A stretch of 9,275 nt of DNA from DASVDK01 sp036381125 [NCBI: Thermodesulfobacteriota bacterium] (lineage in GTDB: Bacteria > DASVDK01): NCBI GenBank assembly GCA_036381125.1, contig DASVDK010000212.1, forward strand, positions 1 to 9,275, written 5' to 3'. Numbering within the stretch: position 1 is the stretch's first letter; each line of letters opens with the position of its first letter. This document shows positions 1 to 5,987 of this stretch, piece by piece. The notes under the pieces are model-generated. The model was not told where the DNA came from. It ran no database searches and saw only the letters and a list, made by a program, of their open reading frames with translations. The position numbers and the translations under genes are program-made.

Positions 1-2690
1 TTGGCCGACGCGCCCTCCGCCGCGGCGACGGTCAGGACGAGTCGCCCCGGCAGCACGCGCGCGCGGCGCACGAGCGGCCGCACGTTGACGCGGCGGCGAC
101 GCCCCTTGTGCATCCGCTCGACGACGACCTCGTCGCGCCCGAGGAAGTCGGCGAGGCGGGCGTCGGCGTCGCCGCCGGCCGGCAGGCCGACCTCGTAGTC
201 CACCTCGTAGTCCACCTCGTCGACGAGCGTCGCGAGGGCCGGCGCCTTGAGCGGGACCTCGTGCACCTCCACGAGCTCGAAGCCGCGCGGCAGCTCGGGC
301 GCGAGCCGCGCGCGGAACTCGGCCGGCGCGACGCGGGCGGTCAGCTCCACGTCGAGGTACTCGGCCTCGCTCTCGACGCCGACCGGCAGGGCCGGGCCGA
401 AGACGAGGCGGGGGAGGGGGTGGAAGCCCTCCGAGAACTTGACCGGCAGGCCCGCCCGTCGCAGGGCGCGGGCGAAGACCCCGGACAGTTCGAGGTGCGC
501 GATGAAGCGCGCCTCGTCCCGCTTGGCGAAGCGCACGCGGATCCGCTGCACGGCCGGCAGCTTCGGGATGTCGGCGAGCCCGAGCAGCATGGACGAGGCG
601 GCCTCCTCCCCCTCCGGCGCGGCGACCGCGCCGCGGCCCCCCTCGCCGCGGATGATCCGCTCGATCTCGTCGTCGAGCGGCGCGGTGGCGCCGGGGGTGC
701 CGGGCGTCCAGGGCTCGAGCGCCGAGGAGCCGGGCGCCTCGGTGCCGTCGGCCGACATGTCGGCGCGCCAGTCCTCCTGCGCGAGGCGCAGCCGCCTGTA
801 GCCGGTCGTCTGCCCGGCCGCCGCCCGCCGCTGTACGTACGGCTGGAGCACCACCGGCCTCGGCTGGAGGCCGTCGAAGGTGCAGGTGCCGCACGCCCCG
901 CAGCGCGCGTCGGAGAAGTCGGGCCGGCACTCGGGCGTGTAGGCGCGCGCGTAGGCCGCCTTGCGCTCCCGCAGGAGGAACTTCTTGAGGACTCTCGTGT
1001 CGAGGTGGTCCCAGGGGAGGACCTCGTCGAGGTCCCGGCCGCGCATCCAGGCCTCCATGCCGTCCGGGATCCCGGCGAAGGCCTGCCGCCACGCGTCGAG
1101 CCTGAAGTGCTCGCGCCAGCCGTCGAAGCGCGCGCCGAGGCGGTAGGCCCGCTCGAGGATGTCGGCCACCCGGCGGTCGCCGCGGGCGAACACCCCCTCG
1201 AGCACCGACAGCTCCGCCTCGTGCCACTTGAACTGGATCCGCGCCTGGCGGCAGGCGTCGCGCAGGAGCTTCTGCTTGCGCAGGATCTCCGCCCGGCCGG
1301 CCTGCGGCTCCCACTGGAAGGGGGTGTGCGGCTTGGGCACGTGGTTCGAGACCGACACCGCCACCGCCTTCGGGCTGCGCGACGGCGAGAGCATGGCCAC
1401 CGTGCGCCCCAGGGCGACGATGTTGTACAGGTCCTCGTCCGTCTCGGTGGGCAGCCCGAGCATGAAGTAGAACTTGATCGACTGCCAGCCCGCGTCGAAG
1501 GCGCGCTTGGCGTCCTCGAGGAGCTTCTCGTCGGTGGCCGCCTTGTTGATCACCTCGCGCAGCCGCCGGCTGCCCGCCTCGGGCGCCATGGTGAAGCCGG
1601 TCTTGCGGACCCGCTTGACCTCGCCGACGACCGCGTCGGTGAGCGTGCCGACCCGCATCGACGGCAGCGACACCGCCACCCGCTGCTCCGCGTAGCGGTC
1701 CATGAGCGACTGCAGGAGCGGGTTGAGGCAGGAGTAGTCGCCGGTCGAGAGCGAGAGGAGCGAGAACTCCTCGAAGCCGGTCCTCGGCAGCGACTCGTCG
1801 ACGATCTTCGCGATCGCCTCGGGGTCACGCTCGCGCGTCGGCCGGTAGATGTAGCCGGCCTGGCAGAAGCGGCACCCCTGGGTGCAGCCGCGGCTGATCT
1901 CCACCGACAGGCGGTCGTGGACGATCCTGGTGAAGGGGACCACGGGGCTGTCCGGGAAGTCCTCGGCCCTGAGCTCGGGCACGACCCGCCGCACGGGGCG
2001 GAAGTCGGTGCCGTCCTTCCGCACGTAGCGCGCGATCCTGCCGGCCGGGTGGTCGTCCGCGTACTCGACGTCCCAGTGCGCCGGCACGTAGATGCCTTCG
2101 ACCTCCCGCTCGAGGCGGACGAGGAGGTCGGCCTTGCGGCGCGCCGGCCCCTCGGCCTTCCAGCGGCGCATCACCTCGGCGATCTCGCGGACCGCGTCCT
2201 CGCCGTCGCCGAGCAGGATGGCGTCGAAGAACGGCGCGATCGGCTCGGGGTTCACCGCGCAGGAGCCGCCGCCGATCACGATGGGGTAGCGCTCGTTCCG
2301 ATCGGCCGCGCGCAGGGGGAGGCCTCCCAGGTCGAGGACCGCGAGGATGTTCGTGTAGGTCAGCTCGTAGGGCAGCGTGATCCCGAGCAGGTCGAAGTCG
2401 CGAAGCGGCATCCGCGACTCGAGGCTCGTGAGCGGCGTGCCGGTCTCGCGCAGCCGTGCCTCCATGTCGGGCCAGGGCGTGTAGACCCGCTCGGCCCAGA
2501 CGCGCGGGTGCCGGTTGAGGATGTGGTAGAGGATCTGCAGCCCGAGGTAGCTCATGCCGACCTCGTACGCGTCGGGGAAGCAGAGCGCGACGCGGAGGTC
2601 GACGGCCGCCGGGTTCTTGTGGACGGCGTTCACCTCGGTGCCGAGGTAGCGCGAAGGCTTGCTGACCTGCGAGAGGTCGAATTCGGCCAT
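1..2690 (-). CDS. Radical SAM protein (TIGR03960 type) fused to a DUF2344 domain, C-terminus beyond left edge
   Basis: This gene reads leftwards from an ATG at 2690-2688 and stays open for 896 codons to the window edge. Residues about 30-250 form the N-terminal region that the family labels B12-binding. Its first loop reads D40-A-Y-E-V-G45, so Tyr stands where a DxHxxG cobalamin motif would have His. The radical SAM core starts near residue 260 and carries the CX3CX2C cluster C269, C273 and C276, which would bind the [4Fe-4S] cluster that cleaves S-adenosylmethionine. A second cysteine group follows at C588, C597, C600 and C603. From about residue 713 to the edge the protein matches DUF2344 (TIGR03936), often a separate neighbouring gene. 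The reaction and substrate are unknown; tRNA or rRNA modification is a common guess, because relatives often sit beside ribonuclease E/G and rplU-rpmA genes. An AGGGA ribosome-binding site lies 7 nt before the ATG. It is divergent from the transport cluster. Family assignment is firm, function is not. Confidence 0.9.
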   Translation of the reverse strand, partial: MAEFDLSQVSKPSRYLGTEVNAVHKNPAAVDLRVALCFPDAYEVGMSYLGLQILYHILNRHPRVWAERVYTPWPDMEARLRETGTPLTSLESRMPLRDFDLLGITLPYELTYTNILAVLDLGGLPLRAADRNERYPIVIGGGSCAVNPEPIAPFFDAILLGDGEDAVREIAEVMRRWKAEGPARRKADLLVRLEREVEGIYVPAHWDVEYADDHPAGRIARYVRKDGTDFRPVRRVVPELRAEDFPDSPVVPFTRIVHDRLSVEISRGCTQGCRFCQAGYIYRPTRERDPEAIAKIVDESLPRTGFEEFSLLSLSTGDYSCLNPLLQSLMDRYAEQRVAVSLPSMRVGTLTDAVVGEVKRVRKTGFTMAPEAGSRRLREVINKAATDEKLLEDAKRAFDAGWQSIKFYFMLGLPTETDEDLYNIVALGRTVAMLSPSRSPKAVAVSVSNHVPKPHTPFQWEPQAGRAEILRKQKLLRDACRQARIQFKWHEAELSVLEGVFARGDRRVADILERAYRLGARFDGWREHFRLDAWRQAFAGIPDGMEAWMRGRDLDEVLPWDHLDTRVLKKFLLRERKAAYARAYTPECRPDFSDARCGACGTCTFDGLQPRPVVLQPYVQRRAAAGQTTGYRRLRLAQEDWRADMSADGTEAPGSSALEPWTPGTPGATAPLDDEIERIIRGEGGRGAVAAPEGEEAASSMLLGLADIPKLPAVQRIRVRFAKRDEARFIAHLELSGVFARALRRAGLPVKFSEGFHPLPRLVFGPALPVGVESEAEYLDVELTARVAPAEFRARLAPELPRGFELVEVHEVPLKAPALATLVDEVDYEVDYEVGLPAGGDADARLADFLGRDEVVVERMHKGRRRRVNVRPLVRRARVLPGRLVLTVAAAEGASA
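190..220. repeat. 12-bp in-frame tandem repeat inside the DUF2344 region
   Basis: A 12-bp unit (ctcgtagtccac) occurs twice in full, at 192-203 and 204-215, with partial copies on both sides giving a 31-bp periodic tract. On the minus strand it encodes a doubled VDYE, at about residues 824-834 of the radical SAM/DUF2344 protein. The length is a multiple of three, so the frame is kept. It looks like a small slippage duplication. Confidence 0.85.
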
Positions 2691-2726
2691 GCCGTGGTCC
2701 CTACCCGGTTACGCAAAGGACCACAA

Positions 2727-2755
2727 AGTATAGGCGCAAGGCCTGGTTAGGACAA
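2727..2755 (-). promoter_or_regulatory. Sigma70-type promoter for the radical SAM gene
   Basis: Read on the minus strand, a -35 box TTGTCC (2755-2750) is followed by exactly 17 bp and a -10 box TATACT (2732-2727). The predicted transcript start is near 2720, leaving a leader of about 30 nt that contains the AGGGA ribosome-binding site. The -10 matches five of six consensus positions and stands out in otherwise very GC-rich DNA. Confidence 0.7.
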
Positions 2756-2770
2756 CCCCTCCGGGTGAGG

Positions 2771-2802
2771 CCGATGTCGGTCGCGCGCATCGGCGAACCG
2801 AC
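2771..2802. repeat. Two interleaved inverted repeats in the divergent intergenic region
   Basis: CCGATG (2771-2776) pairs with CATCGG (2788-2793) across 11 bp. GTCGGT (2776-2781) pairs with ACCGAC (2797-2802) across 15 bp. The two pairings interleave and share a base, so only one could form at a time. They lie between the two divergent promoters. In DNA this rich in G and C, six-base arms arise easily by chance, so a role as an operator is only a possibility. Confidence 0.3.
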
Positions 2803-2887
2803 GGACGGCCCGGCAGGCGGGCGAGCAGCGCCGCGCGAGGGGCGGGTAGGGGGCGGCCACGCCGATGGCGGCCGCGACGCCGCAGGC

Positions 2888-2907
2888 CGACCCGGCGAAG
2901 CCGGTCG
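2888..2907. repeat. Compact dyad upstream of the regulator promoter
   Basis: CGAC-C-CGGC (2888-2896) faces GCCG-GTCG (2900-2907) around a GAA centre, giving eight pairs with a single unpaired C2892. It ends 16 bp before the -35 box of the GntR gene. It could be a protein-binding dyad for the divergent region. It is not a terminator, as no U-run follows. Confidence 0.35.
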
Positions 2908-2923
2908 TCGCCCTCGGGACACC

Positions 2924-2952
2924 TTGACGGCACGGCGCATACTGCATACAAA
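2924..2952 (+). promoter_or_regulatory. Strong sigma70-type promoter giving a predicted leaderless regulator mRNA
   Basis: The -35 box TTGACG (2924-2929) and the -10 box TACAAA (2947-2952) are separated by exactly 17 bp. The usual start site about 7 nt past the -10 falls at 2959, the first base of the regulator's GTG codon. A direct repeat, GCATAC at 2937-2942 and 2944-2949 with a 7-bp period, overlaps the spacer and -10. It could be a binding site for the regulator itself, which is not proven by sequence. Confidence 0.7.
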
Positions 2953-2958
2953 GAGCAC

Positions 2959-3678
2959 GTGACCGAGCGGCGCCGGATCGACTTCCGCATCGAGCGGCCC
3001 CAGACGCTGCGGGAGCAGATCGTCGACTCCATCCGCGACGCCATCATCCACGGCGTCCTCAAGCCGGGGGAGCGCGTCGCCGAGCCGGAGCTGGCGCTCC
3101 GCTTCGGGATCAGCCGCACGCCCATCCGGGAGGCGTTCCGCCAGCTCGAGAGCGAGGGGTACCTCCGCATCACCCCGCGCCGCGGGGCCGTCGTCGTCGC
3201 CCTCACCGAGAAGGACGTCTCCGAGTTCTACGACGTGAAGGCGGTCCTCGAGGGGCATGCGGCGCGACGCGCGGCCACCCGGCTCACGGACGCCGACCTC
3301 GCCGAGCTGGAGCGGCTCAACGCCGAGCTGGCCCGCCTGGCCGGCGAGGGCGACGTGCACGCCTTCTTCGACGTGCACAACGCCTTCCACGACGTCTTCC
3401 TCAGGGCCGCCGACAACGACCGCCTCGAGCAGATGCTGCGCAGCCTCGTGCAGCAGTTCGAGCGTTACCGGCTCGCCTCGCTGGTGCAGCCCGGACGGAT
3501 GCGCCGGTCGGTGGAGGACCACGCGCGGATCATCGAGGCGTTCAGGGCGCGCGACCCGGAGCGCGCCGAGGCGCTGGTGCGCGGCTCGGCGGAGCTGGGG
3601 GGCGAGGTGCTCCGCAGGGTCGTCCGCGGCGAGGGGCCGACCGGCGGCGGCAACGACGGCGCTCCCTCCGCCTCTTGA
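2959..3678 (+). CDS. GntR-family transcription regulator, FadR/FCD subfamily (239 aa)
   Basis: Probably a ligand-responsive DNA-binding regulator of the transport and catabolic genes that follow. Residues about 16-80 form the winged helix-turn-helix, with the GntR hallmark stretch around S52-R-T-P-I-R-E-A59 and the wing near residues 70-78. Residues about 85-215 form the helical FCD ligand domain. Family members usually bind a metal and a carboxylate with an Asp and three His. Here I see H139 and H143 (in HNAFH) and H187 (in EDHARI), while the last expected His seems to be Ser (S209). The length is normal for the family. The GTG start is chosen because the N-terminus preceding the DNA-binding domain is typical and no other start lies upstream in frame. 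There is almost no leader and only a weak AAAGAG before it. The stop lies 95 bp before the binding-protein gene. The family call is secure; the target genes are inferred from position. Confidence 0.93.
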   Translation: MTERRRIDFRIERPQTLREQIVDSIRDAIIHGVLKPGERVAEPELALRFGISRTPIREAFRQLESEGYLRITPRRGAVVVALTEKDVSEFYDVKAVLEGHAARRAATRLTDADLAELERLNAELARLAGEGDVHAFFDVHNAFHDVFLRAADNDRLEQMLRSLVQQFERYRLASLVQPGRMRRSVEDHARIIEAFRARDPERAEALVRGSAELGGEVLRRVVRGEGPTGGGNDGAPSAS

Positions 3679-3759
3679 TTGCATCTCGACCGCTCGCTAG
3701 CGTTAGCAGAATCCCTCCCCAGGTCGACACGTCGAATCGGCGTACCCAGTTCAACAGCT

Positions 3760-3765
3760 GGAGGT
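3760..3765 (+). promoter_or_regulatory. Strong ribosome-binding site that fixes the start of the binding-protein gene
   Basis: GGAGGT lies 8 nt before the ATG at 3774. The frame is open further upstream to a TTG at 3675, but that start would lack this site and would place 33 residues before the signal peptide. The ATG at 3774 is therefore preferred. Confidence 0.85.
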
Positions 3766-3773
3766 GCACGCCC

Positions 3774-5000
3774 ATGCTGACCCGTCGGACCGTCCTCAAG
3801 GGCGCCGTGGTCGCTGGCGCGGCCGGACCGCTCGTCCGCGCCCGTCGCGTCGCGGCCCAGACGCAGGCCAACCCCTGGAAGATCGGGTTCTCGCTCTCCC
3901 TCACCGGTGCCTATGCCGAGGTCGGCAAGTACCAGGATGAAGGCTACGACCTCTGGCGTCGACACGTCAACGAATCGAGCCAGAAGCTGCTCGGCCGGCC
4001 GATCGAGCTCATCAAGTACGACGATCAGAGCGACCCGGCCACCGCCGCCCGCCTCTTCGAGAAGCTCATCACGGACGACAAGGTGGACTTCGTCCTCGGA
4101 CCCTACTCGAGCGCCACGACGCAGGCCGCCGCCCCGGTGGTCGAGCGGCACGGCTTCCCGATGCTCTGCGCCGGCGCGTCGTCGGAGAGCATCTTCAAGC
4201 GCGGCTTCAAGAACGTCTTCATGACCTACTCGCCCGCGGGCGAGTACCTGAACGGCGCCATCGACATCGCGAAGACGAAGGGTCTCAAGCGGATCGCGGC
4301 GATCAACGAGAACACGCTCTTCCCCAAGGACTCGATCGCGGGCGCGGTCGAGAAGGCGAAGGCCGCCGGCCTCGAGATCGTGGTCCAGGAGTCCTACCCG
4401 AAGGGGGTCACCGACCTCTCGGCCATCCTCACCCGGATCCGCGACGCGAACGCCGACGCGATCTTCGCCGGCTCCTACTTCCAGGACGCGGTTCTCCTCG
4501 TCAAGCAGGCGAAGGAGCTCAACGTCAACCCGAAGATGATCGCGGTCACCGTGGGGGCCGCGCTCGACAGCTTCGGCCGCGACCTCGGCAAGGACGCCGA
4601 GTACATCTTCGGGTCGTCGCAGTGGGAGCCGAACCCGGACCTGCCCTACCCGGGGATCAAGCGGTTCATCGCGGACTACAAGAAGACCTACGGCCGCGAT
4701 CCCGACTACCACTCGTCGTCGGGCTACCAGGCCGGCGAGGTCCTCGCCATCGCGCTCGAGAAGATCGAGAAGTACGACCGCAACAACGACAGGGACCGCG
4801 AGCGCCTGCGCGAGACGATCCGCGGCCTCGACGTCATGACCGTCAACGGCCGGTTCAAGGTCGATCAGACCGGGCTGCAGGTCGGCCACGACATCCTCCT
4901 CATCCAGTGGCTCAAGGGCGAGAAGGTCGTCGTCTGGCCGAACCAGTACGCGACGGGCCAGTACGCCTTCCCCATGCCCGCCTGGAGCCAGAGGACCTGA
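3774..5000 (+). CDS. Tat-exported substrate-binding protein of a branched-chain amino acid-type ABC transporter (408 aa)
   Basis: This is the extracytoplasmic receptor (Peripla_BP_6, LivK-like) that captures the solute and delivers it to the membrane complex encoded downstream. The N-terminus T3-R-R-T-V-L-K9 is a twin-arginine signal with Val where Phe or Leu is most common. An Ala/Gly-rich hydrophobic stretch follows, with a probable cut after A28 (VAA before QTQ). The mature two-lobe fold begins near residue 35 with the family pattern around S40-L-S-L-T-G45. A second conserved block, YDDQSDPATAARLFEKL, lies around residues 82-98, followed by LGPYSS. The length is normal for the family. It starts from a strong GGAGGT site and is probably the most abundantly made protein of the cluster. 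Substrate cannot be read from sequence: this family binds amino acids, amides, urea, aromatic acids and other small carboxylates. The neighbouring dehydrogenase suggests a hydroxy-acid, but that is inference. Confidence 0.93.
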   Translation: MLTRRTVLKGAVVAGAAGPLVRARRVAAQTQANPWKIGFSLSLTGAYAEVGKYQDEGYDLWRRHVNESSQKLLGRPIELIKYDDQSDPATAARLFEKLITDDKVDFVLGPYSSATTQAAAPVVERHGFPMLCAGASSESIFKRGFKNVFMTYSPAGEYLNGAIDIAKTKGLKRIAAINENTLFPKDSIAGAVEKAKAAGLEIVVQESYPKGVTDLSAILTRIRDANADAIFAGSYFQDAVLLVKQAKELNVNPKMIAVTVGAALDSFGRDLGKDAEYIFGSSQWEPNPDLPYPGIKRFIADYKKTYGRDPDYHSSSGYQAGEVLAIALEKIEKYDRNNDRDRERLRETIRGLDVMTVNGRFKVDQTGLQVGHDILLIQWLKGEKVVVWPNQYATGQYAFPMPAWSQRT

Positions 5001-5030
5001 GGTCGGCGGCGCGCGGCGTCCGCTCGAGCG

Positions 5031-5070
5031 GCGGGACGGGCTCCCTCGGGGTCGGGGGAGCCCGTCCCGT
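5031..5070 (+). terminator. Very stable hairpin between the binding-protein and permease genes (attenuator or mRNA stabiliser)
   Basis: Bases 5032-5045 and 5056-5069 are perfect 14-bp complements. The helix extends inward through T5046·G5055, C5047-G5054 and G5048-C5053 to a GGGT tetraloop (5049-5052), and outward by a G5031·U5070 pair, making 18 pairs in all. It starts 31 bases after the binding-protein stop. No U-run follows, so it is not a standard intrinsic terminator. More likely it is partial termination or a block to 3' exonucleases that keeps the upstream mRNA abundant. Confidence 0.8.
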
Positions 5071-5085
5071 GACGCGGGGCGGCGC

Positions 5086-5095
5086 AGGAGGGGGG
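5086..5095 (+). promoter_or_regulatory. Purine-rich ribosome-binding site serving the leader ORF, not the permease directly
   Basis: AGGAGGGGGG ends 8 nt before an ATG at 5104 but 25 nt before the permease GTG at 5121. That spacing suits the six-codon leader ORF and is too long for the permease start. It implies ribosomes load here and reach the permease by termination and re-initiation. Confidence 0.65.
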
Positions 5096-5103
5096 TCTCA
5101 CCG

Positions 5104-5124
5104 ATGACGGCCGAAGACCCGTGA
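5104..5124 (+). CDS. Six-codon leader ORF coupled to the first permease gene
   Basis: ATG at 5104 is followed by five sense codons and TGA at 5122-5124, giving the peptide MTAEDP. The stop overlaps the permease start in the arrangement GTGA (5121-5124), the same overlap used at the next two gene junctions. The ORF has the best ribosome-binding site in the gap. The likely role is translational coupling rather than a functional peptide. An alternative is chance: a random ATG downstream of a G-rich run. A remnant of a longer N-terminus in another frame is also possible. No regulatory codon run is present. Confidence 0.45.
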   Translation: MTAEDP

Positions 5125-5987
5125 GCCCGGCGCTCCTCGCGCAGGGCCTCGTGACCGGCGTGCTCCTCGGGGGCGTCTACGCCCTGGTCGCCCTCGGGCT
5201 CACGCTGATCTTCGGCGTCATGCGCGTCATCAACGTGGCCCACGGGACGCTCCTCATGGTGGGCGCGTACGTGACGTTCACCGCGGCGAACGGCCTCGGC
5301 ATGAACCCGCTGGCGTCGCTCCTCGTCTCGGCGCCGCTCCTCTTCCTGCTCGGGGTGCTCGTCCAGCGGTTCGTCGTCGAGCGGGTCGTCGGCGCACCCG
5401 AGCTCCAGGGGCTCCTCGTCACCTTCGGCGTGTCGATCATCCTCATCAACCTCGCCCTGCGCGTCTTCAAGCCGGACATCCGGGCCGTGACCTACCTGTC
5501 GGGCTCGCTCACGCTCGGCGGCGTCGCGTTCTCGGTCCCCCGCCTGATCGCGTTCGCCGTGGCGGTCGCCGCGACGGCGGCGGCCATGCTCTTCCTCAAG
5601 CGCTCCCGCCTCGGCAAGGCGATCCGGGCGACCGCCCAGAACCAGACGGTGGCCGTCGTCTGCGGCGTCGACGTGAAGCGGATCCGGCTGGTGGCCTTCG
5701 GGCTCGGCGCGGCCCTCGCCGGCGTCGGGGGGAGCCTGATCAGCATCATGTACGCCATCTACCCGGAGATGGGCTCGCTCTACACGCTCAAGGCGTTCTG
5801 CGTGGTGGTCCTCGGGGGGCTCGGCTCCTACCTCGGCGCCCTCCTCGGCGGGGTGATCCTCGGCCTCGCCGAGTCGTTCACCGGGCTCTACGTGGGGACG
5901 CAGGCGGCGGAGGCCGTGGCCTATCTCCTCCTCGTCGCGGTCCTCCTCGTCCGGCCGCAGGGGCTGCTGGGAGAGCGGCGGCAGTGA
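5121..5987 (+). CDS. livH: ABC transporter permease, LivH type (288 aa)
   Basis: One of two inner-membrane subunits that form the transport channel with the LivM-type partner encoded next. I count about eight hydrophobic segments, roughly at residues 5-33, 40-58, 62-85, 95-116, 137-158, 189-210, 225-247 and 262-277. The LivH pattern is clear at residues 17-49 (GGVYALVALGL, then FGVMRVINVAHG). The cytoplasmic coupling loop that contacts the ATPases is at about residues 160-185, including R164-L-G-K-A-I-R-A. The length is normal for LivH. The GTG start lacks a close ribosome-binding site of its own and overlaps the stop of a six-codon leader ORF. The stop overlaps the next start by 4 bases (GTGA at 5984-5987), so the two permeases are probably made in equal amounts. 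Substrate is unknown; the livH symbol denotes the family, not proven leucine transport. Confidence 0.93.
   Translation: MSPALLAQGLVTGVLLGGVYALVALGLTLIFGVMRVINVAHGTLLMVGAYVTFTAANGLGMNPLASLLVSAPLLFLLGVLVQRFVVERVVGAPELQGLLVTFGVSIILINLALRVFKPDIRAVTYLSGSLTLGGVAFSVPRLIAFAVAVAATAAAMLFLKRSRLGKAIRATAQNQTVAVVCGVDVKRIRLVAFGLGAALAGVGGSLISIMYAIYPEMGSLYTLKAFCVVVLGGLGSYLGALLGGVILGLAESFTGLYVGTQAAEAVAYLLLVAVLLVRPQGLLGERRQ

Noticed and set aside
108-2750. 880-codon open frame on the plus strand across the radical SAM gene
   Set aside because: Its product is a featureless Arg/Ala/Gly/Asp/Val/Leu-rich string with no motif. The minus strand in the same span encodes a clear radical SAM protein; antisense frames of this phase stay open in very GC-rich genes.
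2765-2962. 65-codon plus-strand frame in the divergent intergenic region
   Set aside because: It is Arg/Gly/Ala-rich with no recognisable pattern, begins at a GTG without a ribosome-binding site, and overlaps the regulator promoter.
3695-3702. CGCTAGCG palindrome in the gap after the regulator, considered as an operator
   Set aside because: Eight-base palindromes are common in GC-rich DNA and there is no second copy near the regulator's own promoter.
3675-3703. Possible promoter for the binding-protein gene (TTGATT, 17 bp, TAGCGT)
   Set aside because: The -10 matches only three of six consensus bases and the -35 overlaps the regulator's stop, so the support is weak. A separate promoter in the 95-bp gap remains possible but is not shown.
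3675-3773. 33-residue N-terminal extension of the binding protein from a TTG at 3675
   Set aside because: It would put extra residues before the Tat signal, and the GGAGGT site lies directly before the ATG at 3774.
3465-5243. 592-codon open frame on the minus strand across the regulator and binding-protein genes
   Set aside because: It is antisense to two well recognised proteins, has low-complexity composition and crosses the intergenic hairpin. No ribosome-binding site or family pattern supports it.
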